A DNA stretch of 64,000 bases from Lonicera japonica (taxonomy: Eukaryota; Streptophyta; Magnoliopsida; Dipsacales; Caprifoliaceae), in NCBI GenBank assembly GCA_021464415.1, contig CM038467.1, positions 26,963,248 to 27,027,247 on the forward strand, written 5' to 3'. The notes under the pieces were generated by a model. The model was not told the origin of the DNA. It ran no database searches and saw only the letters and a list, made by a program, of their open reading frames with translations. Positions 10,880-21,578 of the stretch are shown here, piece after piece. A program made the translations under genes and the position numbers. The stretch's first letter is position 1; every line of letters starts with the position of its first letter.

Positions 10880-12290
10880 CATACGGTTCGGTTCAACCCA
10901 TATTCAACCACGTGGCACCGCCCATGGTCCCAATTCCTTCACATTATTGATGGGCCTCACTCTTAAGACTTTTTACAAAGGGTTCTTGGTGGAGTGGAGA
11001 CTGGATGCATAATAATGGACTTGACTTCTCTGTGATGCATATTTGTTCAATTTCTCTCAATTATTGAGATTTATTTTAAGAATTGAACATGTCAATATTT
11101 TTTTTCAAAAAATTAGAGGATATGGTATTTGTAATGAAATCATTACCTAACCTCTTTGACAAGCTGGTTGCGTAGGGTTTCGGTAATTGCCAAGGGTCAC
11201 ATTAATTATGATGTGTCAGATCTTTCTATTCTTCGTGGTGTTGGTGTGCAGGGTAAAGTTCATCGTGCCCCTTTATTTATCCCGATTCATTGGCTTCCTT
11301 CTCAGATTGGTTGGGTTAAACTTAATATAGACGATATGGCTCGGGGTGCCCCAATTAAGTAAAGTTGTGGCTGGAGGCGTTTTCAGATATCATAGGGAGT
11401 TGTTACTGGTACATATTGTTTTGATGTTGAGATTGGTACATTGCGAAAATTTCGGCGCTTAATTAGGGTATTAAGTATGCTTACCAGCGTGGTTGGTGTA
11501 AGCTCTAGATTGAGTTAGATTTGATGGCGGTTCTTATACAGTGCATTCAAGCCTTCTCTTATCGGCCTCCTTGGTGTGTTACCACGAAGTGGGACAACTA
11601 TAAGCAACTTCTTTATGGCATGCATGCGATTCTATTGCTCTCACATCTACAAGGAGTAATGTTGTGGCATATTGTATTGCTTCTTTGGGGCTGGTTCATG
11701 AGATCCCCTTTTGGCGGGATTCGGCTCCCAAACAGATGATTGATTTAGTGGGATGAGACGTTTCCTTACTACTTAATTATAGATTTAGTTTGCATTAGAT
11801 ATGTTCTTATTGTACTATATTTTTCATTTGTGCGTGGTTTCTTTTTGGTTTGGTTTGCATAGTTTTAATGGGCTAGTTGATAAAGCCCATTAAATAGTTT
11901 GACTTTATGTTGCTTTATTAGGGAGGTTCAGTATATATCCTCCTCCCTTTTCGCTGTGCGCCCCTAAGTTTGGGTTTTTTAGACTCACTTTATTTATTTA
12001 TTTTAATAAAATAACACTATAGCCCCCTGAATTTTGGGGCTTGAGCTTCTCTTAAAAAAAATAAAAAACAATATATCATTTCCATAAAATTTAAGTAAGA
12101 AATTCAAATCGAAAATGGGTGCAACAAAATTTTTGTATATGTTTATTTTCTTCCATTACAATTTTCAGTAGCCATCTCTCACTCTTTTAAATTGAATTTT
12201 TTGCTGAAATTCTGTTTTACGCTTAAAATCGACCCGTTATAAGAATTTGAATCAAAGACATTGGAAATGAGCTAAGTGATAATTATGGAA
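10880..12290. repeat. local duplication, copy B, interrupted by a LINE
   Basis: The same ordered blocks as copy A (9165-9740), but with about 0.9 kb inserted between the AATTGAACATG part (about 11080) and the CAATATATCATTTCC part (about 12070). The insert is the LINE fragment at 11148-12065, so that insertion came after the duplication. Confidence 0.65.
11148..12065 (+). pseudogene. 5'-truncated L1-type LINE: RNase H end and 3' tail
   Basis: Translated pieces match the RNase H region that closes plant L1-like ORF2. First comes W-L-P-S-Q-I-G-W-V-K-L-N-I-D-D-M-A-R-G (11156-11362), where LNTDGA is normal. After frame changes comes RSNVVAYCIASLGLVHEIPF with a WRDSAPKQMIDLVG tail ending near 11757, corresponding to the R-N-x-VAD-x-LAS motif. 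The acidic motif is altered (D-D for D-G) and D of VAD is Y, so the enzyme is dead. A 3' untranslated region runs to an A-rich tail near 12050-12070. The 5' break near 11148 is explained by copy A of the flanking duplication, which lacks it. Imperfect flanking similarity (AATGAAATCATT / AATATATCATT) may be the target duplication. Confidence 0.75.
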
Positions 12291-12314
12291 TTTGATTTTT
12301 CTTAGAATCAGAAC

Positions 12315-12341
12315 TTGCGTTTTCTTGCGAAGAAAACGCAA
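12315..12341. repeat. perfect 12-bp hairpin
   Basis: TTGCGTTTTCTT, a 3-base loop, then AAGAAAACGCAA. No T-run suited to a terminator and no neighbouring gene. From 12345 to 14097 I see no gene; GGGTTCGAAACTGG at 12642 resembles a B-box but stands alone. Confidence 0.5.
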
Positions 12342-14097
12342 TAATTGCGTTATTTGAAAAATATCTAGTGCTAGATATGATCTAGACCGTAGCCCTAATT
12401 ATCAAGCTGCATGCATGTATAGCTAAATTTCATAAGCATGGTCAAAGTTTGAACTAAAATGTCTATTCGATATATTGGTTGCATAAGAGAAGAAAATTCT
12501 ATCAATCTATCTCAAGAAAAATGAAAAATTCAATATAGCTTATCTATTATATAAATAAAGTTTATTGTATATGAACTTCAAGCGCACCTTTTTATAAAAC
12601 GAGAAGTTACAATTTTGAAATTGTGATGACAATCCCATTACGGGTTCGAAACTGGCAGGAATTTTGTCTTGTAATAGAAAAATAAGATGCACTTGGCAAT
12701 GAAGTTGAAACTAGCTAGAAAAACAATTATTTTTATGGAAAACTAGAACAAAATAATTAGAAAAACAATTAATTTTATGCAAAATTAAAAGATAAAATGA
12801 GTAATTTAAAGAAATGCCCTCGAGCTTAATTTATGAGTAGATGTTCAAACAGAAGGAGTCAAGAATTAGAGTGGGTGGGGGGAATAAACTTAATGAATTT
12901 TTATTTTTTGACAGTTAGTGCAGTCTTGACGACGTAAAACACATCATATAATTTATGATTAGATGTTCAAACTTTTATTTTTATGCAAAATTGCGATGAC
13001 AATCTCTTTTTTATTGCTTTTGTTTGATAAGCAAATTTGTTACATGGACTTTTTGTCCAAAAAATACAAGATGTCAAATTTTGAATGAATGTGTTGTGCC
13101 CAATCCGGAAATCAAAAAATTAACCAAGCAAATCCGTTAAAAATCGAACGGAAAAAAGATTTGACACCAATTATATTAATCCAGATTTTAGTTGTATCTT
13201 TATAGACCTGAGCCGAACTGTACAAACCAAATTAATATTGTTTGCTTAATTGCAGTTATATTACCCAATCATTTGGCACAATTGCAATTTCTTTTCGCAA
13301 TTATATGAAAAATATATTGCTTCTTATCAATGAACTCCTTCGAATAACTTCCCGTAATTCCTGTATGCTTCATACTAATTTGTAATTTCTTTTTCAGGTC
13401 ACCCTTATAGCATTTAGTGTGCTATATGTCATCTTAGTTCTTATGTTGAAATATAATTAAGTGATGGATGGTTCATTACATTATTTGCATTTGGTTATGC
13501 ATGTCCAAATTTTATTTGCATCTCGTATCTAGGAAATTTCTTTGGCCACACTAGTGCCAAACATAGATCGCCTCTAATTTAATATTACAATTTTTTTTTA
13601 AATATATGAAAACCTATTAAACATAAACATAAAAGTTTGGTTCAGGTATAGATCCAGATGATTCATAAAGGTTTGGATCGTCTATAATATACTATTAAAA
13701 CTAAAACATCTAATTGGTCTCCCTAATTTCTATCTATCAAAACTAAAAAGCACCCCCAACTTCAGTTTCACTCGAACTTTGAAAACTAATATGTAGAAAA
13801 AAAATATTACGGTCCAAAAAGTGATATTTGGTAAACTTCTGGGGTGTAAAAGGACAATTCCCCATATTGCAGTGTAAACCTTACACGCTCTAACTTTCCA
13901 AAATTACTACATATACCCTATAGTATTGCAAACTTTCACAGGGATCCATATCCCCCTTGACTCCACGTACGTTCACCCCTGAATGTTCTTCATATTTCCT
14001 TATTTTGGTAAAGAAAACAAATCTTCTTTCTCGCATAAAGAATTTTATTCCATAGAACACATGCACATGATCTATGTATACACACATTATTTTTATA

Positions 14098-15166
14098 AGA
14101 TGTTCTTAAATACGCCTACAAATTCAGTTTTCTTATCTCATCAAAATTCAAAACTAAGTCAAACTTATTATAAAAAATACCATAAAAATTTTTATTCTCA
14201 TCCCAAGTCTTTTTTTTCTCCGTCATCTTTCTTCTAATATTTTTGATAAAAATAAACTTGATCTTTTAATGATGTAGTGAATTAAGACATATTTATATAG
14301 TATAAGACTTAATTATTATTTTTGTTAATTAATTGGTTAATTTCAACAGCTCCTCCAAATCTTTGCAATCTAACATAACTTATTACTCCATATCGCTTAC
14401 ATGTATATTTTAGAGAGAGATATATATAGTTTACGTAATGTGTGTATAAGAAAATTAATAACGAAAAAAAATAGTGCAAGGGCTTTTCTTTAAATATAAT
14501 TAATGTTTAAATTTTCATATTATAAAAAATCAATTTAATTTTGTTTTATTAATAATTGTGTTGAAAATAATTAATATTTTTTTCAAAATGCATAAAAATT
14601 AAAGGATGATCTAAATTTGATCGGAAACATAGTAAATATTTCAAGTACATTGAAAATTTCTTTTTTATATCAAACATACTACTATATATATATATATATG
14701 GATTAGAGCTTTTGATCTTTTAATATTTTTGATGTAGTGAATTGAGACTTATATTTACTTATTTGATAAAAATAAAATTTGTAGACAAATATAAAATATG
14801 AATAATAACCATTTAAGAGCAATGAATAATAAATGATTATATGAAATTTCATATAATTGCTAAAAGTGCATTTATCACAATTAATATTTTGTATCTTTAG
14901 AGGTATTAATTAGACGAAATTTTTAATAAAATTTATTACGAACAATGTAATTTTTGTTTATTATGTATTATATTAACGAAATATTTAATATTATTTAATA
15001 TTTTTACTTTTAGCGACAAAATTTTATCGTATTTGCATTGTTTTAGTAAACTCACTCCACCACTTGAGTGAAGTGCAAGATTTTTCATAGATTTATTGGG
15101 GTGAGAAGTAAGTGTTCTCACATTGGGGTGAGAAGACTAATTTTGTGAGTGCATTTAAGAACACCC
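14098..15166. mobile_element. 1.07-kb hAT-like element with perfect 8-bp TSD
   Basis: Ends AGATGTTCTTAAA and TTTAAGAACACCC are inverted repeats continuing inward (left arm CTACAAATTCAGTTTTCTTA; right arm, reverse-complemented, CACAAAATTAGTCTTCTCAC). TTTTTATA flanks both sides exactly (14090-14097, 15167-15174). The interior is AT-rich with no transposase. A close relative lies inverted at 36313-37075. Confidence 0.7.
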
Positions 15167-15599
15167 TTTTTATATGTGCATGTACATATATATTTTTGTA
15201 TATCGAAAATGCTTTTGTAAAAGAATCTCTTACTTTAAGAATAATAAAAACAATCCATTTTAAGAGATAAATTGATGAATTTTTTTTTATAAAATATAAT
15301 GGTTATAATATTTATAATGAATAATATATTATCTCCCCAAAATTTCATTAAAAAATTTGAACCAAAAGTGAGTGTGATGAAAATGTGATATATATATGGT
15401 TTTATTTTCGTATGTAGAAATTTTTTATGATCATATTGTCAACTTCTAAATTAAGAATTTTCTTTTAAAATTTGATGAATTTAATCTCCATTAAATTTTA
15501 TAAAATATCATTCGTTTATCCAACGAAATAAATCATACTTATTGTTATTAAAATACGTAAAGAATTATCTCTTACAAGAGCATTTATATATATATATAT

Positions 15600-15815
15600 A
15601 TATGTGGAAAAATTTTTTTTGATGGGGTCAAAATTAGATGTAGTCATGGGGTTCTAATAATAAAACGACACGTGTCCATTTTTATCTATTTAAATCAAAT
15701 AAAGAAAATGAATAAAAAATTAATTTTAAGTGAGAGTGAACAAGTGTTGTTTTATTATTGAAAATCTCGTGACCCCATCCAATTTTGCCTCCATAAAAAA
15801 TGGACTCTATATATG
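15600..15815. mobile_element. foldback MITE next to (TA)n tract
   Basis: The left arm (GATGGGGTCAAAATTAGATG … CATGGGGTTCTAATAATAAA) pairs with the right arm (GTTTTATTATTGAAAATCTC … GTGACCCCATCCAATTTTGC) over ~90 bp each. (TA)n lies immediately to the left and ATATATGTATATATG to the right. No ORF. The stretch 15815-16209 is the AT-rich, then CT-rich, upstream region of the TIR exon. Confidence 0.65.
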
Positions 15816-16209
15816 TATATATGTTAATCAGTTTATTGAAGTTTGGGCTGAATTAGGATTATGATGAAAATGAAGAACGAGGGTGTTTTTTTAATTATAA
15901 TAATTATTAATTTTAATTGGATATACTTATAGGTTATTTTTGTTATAATGAAATAACAATAAAAAATTCTTCATTTAGGGGTGAATCAGAACATAAATAA
16001 AAGTTTCTCTCTCTCTCTCCGACATATTCCGGTGTGTCCAAACTTGAACTTCATTTTGAGCTCTCTCCCTCCCTCCCCCCAATCAACTCAACAATCCGAA
16101 TCCCCTTCGTTTTATCGATACCTAAATATTCGTCTTAAATTTATTATCTTCGACATATGGTCCTTATACTATATATAGAGTCGGACATTAATTTATATTA
16201 ATTTGTGCG

Positions 16210-16787
16210 ATGGAGGTGGTCCGCTCAGGGCCGCCGGCGGCGGGAGAATCTTCGTCCTTTAGTTCTCGTCGTAAATACGACGTTTTCTTGAGTTTCATAG
16301 GCGAACAAGGCACCGCCAAAGTTTTTACTAATAAACTCTATGCTGCTCTGATTCAAGCTGGACTCACCACATTCTTCAAAGATGCTGTAGAAACGGGGGG
16401 AATTGCTGAAGTTCAGAGAGCAATTTTAGAATCTACGGTTTCGATAATCGTCATCTCCGATCATTTCGCCTCGGCCTCAAATTCTTCATCATCAGAATCC
16501 AAATGGTGTAGTGTTATGGAAGAGCATGCGCATATAATGGCATGCGGGAGGAAGACTTTTGGGAATTTAGTGTTGCCTGTTTATTATGGGGTTGATCCAT
16601 CGCAAGTTCATGCGAGTGTTAGAGAGGTACTTTATAAGTACGAGGGGGAGGAATTCAAGGTAGGAGAAGAAATAACGGAAGATGAATTGAGGATAGCTAG
16701 AATGAGGAGGAAAGCCGTATGGTGGAGGAAAGCCCGGAAAGAAACTATGGCATTGGACCCCCAGGTCTTACTAAACCCAGCTGATAT
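16210..16787 (+). CDS. TIR-domain protein, first exon (TIR-only or truncated TNL)
   Basis: The exon encodes a plant TIR domain at about residues 22-150: YDVFLSF at 23-29, FTNKLYAALIQAGLTTFF (39-56), IVISDHFAS (80-88), KWC (98-100), and VLPVYYGVDPSQV. Plant TIR domains are NAD-cleaving enzymes that signal through EDS1. The Glu expected after the WC motif can be aligned to E104/E105, but only with a 2-3 residue insertion. The usual SFRGEDTR is SFIGEQGTA, losing both conserved arginines. The reading frame runs to a stop just past 16788, but GTAAGT at 16788 is an excellent splice donor, so the exon probably ends at 16787, the normal TIR/NB-ARC boundary. No NB-ARC exon is visible in the next 6 kb. 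A 406-bp transposon sits in the presumed intron. It could be a TIR-X gene or a broken TNL. Confidence 0.75.
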
Positions 16788-16855
16788 GTAAGTTCCTCCC
16801 AACTAAATACTACATACGTGGCTTTCGAAATTTTTGTTGTGTACACTATTTATTA

Positions 16856-17261
16856 GGGTGGTGTTATTTATACTTATTATTTCTGTCACAAACATTTCAC
16901 TTGTCATGAACATCTTTCAAAGGTAAATTTTTAATCACTAACACCTCTTAAGACTCGCCTAATGAGAGGTGAGTACAGATGCATACATTCGCCTCATTTG
17001 GGGAGAGTTTGTTTGTAATAATTTGCCTAACATCAGGCAATAGATTACTGGAATATTTTTCAAATAAAACTCACTTAATGAAAGATGAGTACACTTACAT
17101 AAACTCGTCTTACATGAGGAGAGTGTGTTGCTAAGCATTCACTTAACATCAGGCGATGGAGGGGAGTGTTTGTGCAAATAAGATGGTGTTAAAATGTGTT
17201 TTTAGTTAAATTTTAGAGATGGTGTTTGTGATAAATTTGAGGGGTATAAATAACACTATCC
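16856..17261. mobile_element. 406-bp TIR element with perfect 8-bp TSD and internal duplication
   Basis: Ends GGGTGGTGTTATTTATA and TATAAATAACACTATCC are inverted. ATTTATTA flanks both sides exactly (16848-16855, 17262-17269). The interior is two ~120-bp repeats, each with CTCxCxTAATGA, GTGAGTACA/GATGAGTACA and AACATCAGGC. It lies just downstream of the TIR exon's splice donor. Confidence 0.8.
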
Positions 17262-17469
17262 ATTTATTATGCTAGTTGTGAATTCATGATATATATATAT
17301 ATATAATAAAAGAGTTGGTATTCTAAAGACTCAAATTATCCATGTATCAATTAACAAAATGATAAAACTTCTTGCCAATTCAGGTTGAAAATTGTTCTCT
17401 CTATTTATGGTTTTTCGAAGTTAGTTTTAACTTCTCATAAAAACCAAATTTTAATCATTTTGCAATCTA

Positions 17470-18094
17470 GGGTGTGTTTGTTTTTCTTAACATCTGATTA
17501 TTGAATGTTAATCACTGAATGCTAAGTGTTTAATGTTGAATTCAAATTCTGAAAATGCTATTTATTTTTTATTTTGAATGAGGATTTGAATATTAAGGGC
17601 TTGACAACACGGGAAAGGAAAATTAAAACAATTGATTTTTGTGAAAAGTTGAAAAATAAATTGAGAAATGTCTTCTTATTTTGTAGCTTTTTCCATAGAG
17701 AATTTTTTTTTTTTTTTTTGTGGTTGAGAAAGAAAATTTTTTTCATAAAAAAATATGAAGGATGGAAGGCACATACTCATAAAATGAGCATGAAATGAGA
17801 AAGGCATCTTATCACATGCTCTCAACTTATTTTCCTACTACTTATTAAATCGAGTGTTTTTATTTTTCTTTTCTATGTTGTTATCAAACGGAGCCTAAGT
17901 AATTGTGTAAAACATTGCTTTAAATTCAATATTAAGCATTCAACAGAGCTGATTCTTTTTAATACTGAATGTTTAATTATTAAAAAAAAAATAGTCGTTA
18001 ACATCTTAATAATTTTAAAAAACAAACAGCTTATTGCATTTCTGAATGTTTAAAACTATCCCATTAAGCATTCTGAAACAAAAACAAACACTCC
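17470..18094. mobile_element. Tourist-like element, interrupted by a second Tourist-like MITE
   Basis: Ends GGTGTGTTTGTTTTTC and GTTTCAGAATGC (reverse of the right side, which ends AAAACAAACACTCC), followed by TAA. The interior matches the reverse complement of the 20215-20848 element (ATGTTTAATTATTAAAAA, TTTAAAACTATCCCATTAAG blocks). It is split by the insertion at 17597-17895. Confidence 0.55.
17597..17895. mobile_element. PIF/Harbinger (Tourist-like) MITE, copy 1
   Basis: Left end GGGCTTGACAACACGGG, right end TGTTATCAAACGGAGCC. TAA flanks both sides (17594-17596, 17896-17898). Subterminal AAATTAAAACAATTGA and CAACTTATTTTCCTA match the copies at 20476 and 48588. It is the most diverged of the three, and the T-run at 17705-17719 is internal. 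Confidence 0.65.
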
Positions 18095-18424
18095 TAACTC
18101 ATAAAACATGAGGGTTTATATTATGGATTTATAACAAAACTTATTTCTTACCGTGAGTTTTGATACGTTTGATTATGTTTTAAAAATAAAAAAATGAATC
18201 GAGAATTTAAAAGAAAAAATGGTGGTACTCTTAATTGAGTATAATTTTATGCACTCCCACTTAACAGGAGTTGTTATAACTTGCATTTTAGACCAGATCA
18301 TTTAAGGCCTATTACACTACCCCGTTTTTTTTATTTTTAACTTAACTTTTTAAATTTAAAATCCTACTATATTTGGTCTTTATGCCTATTCTATCTAGTC
18401 TTCTAGTTGGCAAGTAATTATAAT

Positions 18425-18790
18425 TATGGGTGGCGCTAATAACACACCTTGAAACACTTTGTAACATTCCCCATCTTCCTAAAACTCCTCATTACTCTTT
18501 ATGAAGATTACTTCCACACTAAGAGATATCTTTGATCAATAGAATATAGCTCAAAATAAGGAGCAAAAGCAATGTTCTTGAATCAAAATGAGTGTAGATG
18601 AAGAGAATAGAGTAAGAATGATTCTCCAACAATCTTTAATTAACATTAATTATTATTATAATAAAACCAAATAAAAATTATCCCTGTGATTAAAATATAG
18701 GTTCATGACTCAAATGAGATCTTAAAATTAAATATGAATTTATTTCTTTAAATTTACACACACACATATATATATAGGAAACTAAAGATC
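18425..18790. repeat. direct duplication, copy 1 (partner 19019-19230)
   Basis: CAACAATCTTTAATTAACAT and AAAATTATCCCTGTGATTA, the GGGTGGCG start, CCTAAAACTCCTCATTACTC and ACACACACATATATATATAG occur in order here and at 19019-19230. The second copy has lost about 150 bp. Period is about 594 bp. Noncoding. Confidence 0.8.
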
Positions 18791-19018
18791 TTAAACAATA
18801 AGAGTCTTTGACTTTGTTTGTATTGCTTCGTTTTTTTTCTTCCTTGGCTTTAATATTTTGGTGAGAGACATGGATTGCTTTTGTAAATGCGAATCCGGCT
18901 TTTCGGTTAAGTCCAATATGATCATTTTGTGGCTAAAACTTAAAACACCAACTAAGTTAAATTACACATGATTAACTTTATTGTTATTATCAAAACAAGG
19001 TAAATAAATGAATTTTTT

Positions 19019-19230
19019 GGGTGGCGTTATAACACACCTTAAAACACTCTGAAACTTTCCTAAAACTCCTCATTACTCTTTCTTCCACTCCTTAAGGAGC
19101 ACCCACTCCAACAATCTTTAATTAACATTAATTATTATTATAATAAAACCAAATAAAAATTATCCCTGTGATTATCATGACTCCTCCTTTAAATTTACAC
19201 ACACACATATATATATATAGGAAAGATCTT
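19019..19230. repeat. direct duplication, copy 2
   Basis: Shortened copy of 18425-18790, very similar in the shared blocks, so the duplication is fairly young. Its right end runs straight into the foldback element at 19219. Confidence 0.8.
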
Positions 19231-19615
19231 AAGAGGATCAATATTTTGATTCTTAAATGCGGACCAATCATTTTGAGGGGGTAAATAAATGAATTTTTTT
19301 ATGAAACTTGGTGAAGATGATCTTCATGATTTATAAGATCACCTCCACCAAATTTCATCGAAAAAATCAATCAGGAAGAGGGTTTACTAAAAAATTGATA
19401 TATATATATATATGCGTTTCTGGCCGTTAAAATTAAAGATATTTAGTTAACCCACTTCCCGGATAAATTTTTTGATGAAATTTGGTGGAGATGATCTACT
19501 AATCATGGAGATCATCCTCACCAAGTTTCATAAAAAAATTCATCTGTTTACTCCCTCAAAATGATTGGTCCACATTTAAGGACCAAATAAATGGTTCCTC
19601 TTTAGATCCTTCCTA
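19219..19615. mobile_element. 397-bp foldback MITE between (TA)n tracts
   Basis: Almost the whole element is an inverted repeat. The left arm has AGGAAAGATCTTAAGAGGA, GGACCAATCATTTTGAGGG, TTTTTTATGAAACTTGGTGA; the right arm has the complements in reverse. It ends directly in (TA)n on both sides, fitting a TA target. The internal GATGAAATTTGGTGGAGATG motif recurs at 41394, in the 3' flank of the CNL gene. Confidence 0.75.
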
Positions 19616-20214
19616 TATATATATATATCTTTCACCTTGTAAATGCATTAATCTCAATAGACTCTCTTCACTCTCGTATAAAGATCGACTCGACCTATGC
19701 TTGTTGAGTACAAGTGTACAACTGAATATGTGTACATTGACTCGACCTATACTAACGAAGTAAGTGTAAACTTACTTGATTGACATTAGTCGAGTTAGTG
19801 TTGGGTTAAAAAAATAAAAAATTAAGCACAAGATACTCGGCAACTACCTGTCGACTAAACCATTATACTATTGGCAAGAGTGGGGGCCAAGTAAAACTTC
19901 ATACACTTTTTTTTTGTTTAGTATTGCATGTATAATTCCAATTTTTATCATTCTACAAAATTGAATGATGAAGAAAATGGTGGTTGTGAGCTCTTAAAAG
20001 TGAAGAAAACTGAATGCTTTAGATGGTGGCAGCGGCATCTGTGGTGGTAGTGGTGATGGGAGTGGAGAGGGATGTTGATTTGGGTGATTAATGATGATAA
20101 TAAAAATAAAATAGTTGTTAATTAATGGAGTTAATGATTTAAGTTTAAATGATTTAGGCATAAAGGTGGTATATATCATTAGTAAAACAAATGCATTTTT
20201 AAAAAAGGCACTAA

Positions 20215-20848
20215 GGGGGTGTTTGTTTTTTCCTCTAAATACTTAATGAAATAGTTTTAAGCATTTAAATGTGTCACATAATATTTGTTTTTTTAAATTA
20301 TTAAAAAATCAACGGTTATTTTTTTTATAATTAAACATTAAGCATTAAAAGACATTAGTTCCGCTGAATACTTAATGCTGAATTTAAACTATTGTTTGAT
20401 ACAAAAATTTAAAATTCAAAAACACACTTAAAATAAAAAACAAACAACATTTTTAAAATTTAAATTTAACATTTAGGCTCTGTTTGATAGTAACATGGAA
20501 AATGAAAATAAAAACAATTAATTTGGGTGAGAAGATGGAAAATAAGTTGAGGCATATGGTGAGATCCTCTCTATCTCATACTCATTTTTGTGAGTATATG
20601 TCCTCCATCCTCCTTTAATATTTTGTGGAAAATTTTTCTCCACCATCACCCAAAGAAAATTTTGTTATGGAAAAAAGCAAAAACTAAGAGTTAATCTCAC
20701 TACATCCCTCAACTTATTTTCCATCTTCTCACCTAAATTAGTTATTTTTATTTTCATTTTCCATGTTGCTATCAAACGAAGCCTTAATACTCAAAAATCA
20801 GCTAACAACATAGGGGAATCAAAGGTCCAAAAAAAAAAAAAACACCCC
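20215..20848. mobile_element. Tourist-like element hosting a second Tourist-like MITE
   Basis: Ends GGGGGTGTTTG and AAAAACACCCC with TAA on both sides (20212-20214, 20849-20851). It is related, in inverted orientation, to 17470-18094 and is interrupted by 20476-20783. The preceding stretch 19620-20211 holds a GACTCGACCTAT array near 19687-19790 and nothing coding. Confidence 0.6.
20476..20783. mobile_element. PIF/Harbinger (Tourist-like) MITE, copy 2
   Basis: TIRs GGCTCTGTTTGATAGTAAC and GTTGCTATCAAACGAAGCC. TTA flanks both sides (20473-20475, 20784-20786). The arms stay complementary for ~45 bp (AACATGGAAAATGAAAATAA). Best preserved of three copies. Confidence 0.8.
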
Positions 20849-20905
20849 TAAGGCAGTTTAATTGAGTGCATGGGTTGTGTCCATCCATAACGCATCCATC
20901 ACATC

Positions 20906-21578
20906 ATGGACGCACTGGATTTCGCCTCCGGCGGCAGCCTTCTCGGGCCAAAAGAGAGCTACAGGTCCTCGTCCGGCCATAAAAGACCCCCACAAGATCA
21001 AGAAACCACCGATGCTCCGCCGTACTACCGGCAGCAGGAGCCACCGCAGGCGGAGGCGCAACCCCGCCGGCCGGTCATAATCCACTCCGTCTCACCCGAG
21101 GGTCATCCACACCGCAGGCGACTTCATGGACCTTGTCCAGCGCCTCACCAGGCCTTCCTCCAGCGCCGCCGGGTGTCTTGCCGGCGGAAAGATTTGCCTC
21201 ATTTGAGAAGAACCAATTCCAGCGCCTCGCCGGCGATTTCGCCTCCGGCTCCGCAACACACGGAGGAAATGTGTCGCCGGCGATAAGTTTGGTGTAGATC
21301 GAGAGGACTAGTCCGTCGGAGAGGGAGAATCACGGAGATTATGAATATGGTTGAAGGATTGGATACGGGTTTTACACCGGGGACTTGTCTCCGGCGCCGG
21401 TAACTCGTTTTTTCTTGCCGGAATTTGACCCACGTACGCTTTCTTGGTAAAATGATCTGAGCCCTTCGATTCACAGAACCATATGTTCGTACCTAGTTCT
21501 CCGAATTTGTTTTCGGCTCCAATTGTTTTGCCATCTCCCTCTTCTTATGATTTGTTGAGCAGATTCTTGGACTCTTAG
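20906..21578 (+). pseudogene. VQ-motif protein gene relic (MKS1/VQ21-like), frameshifted
   Basis: A GC-rich island encodes, across changing frames, the landmarks of MKS1-type VQ proteins in the right order: start MDALDFASGG (frame of 20906); GPRPAIKDPHKIKKPP (other frame); PRRPVIIHSVSPE, then, after one extra G at about 21101, VIHTAGDFMDLVQRLTR, which is the FxxxVQxLT motif; then SPAISLV-stop-IERTSPSERE; then a tail SPNLFSAPIVLPSPSSYDLL ending at 21578. Its length of about 224 codons is what the family expects. MKS1-type proteins link the MAP kinase MPK4 to WRKY transcription factors in immunity. At least three frame changes and one in-frame stop make it a pseudogene unless the sequence has errors. 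Like most VQ genes it has no intron. Confidence 0.7.
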
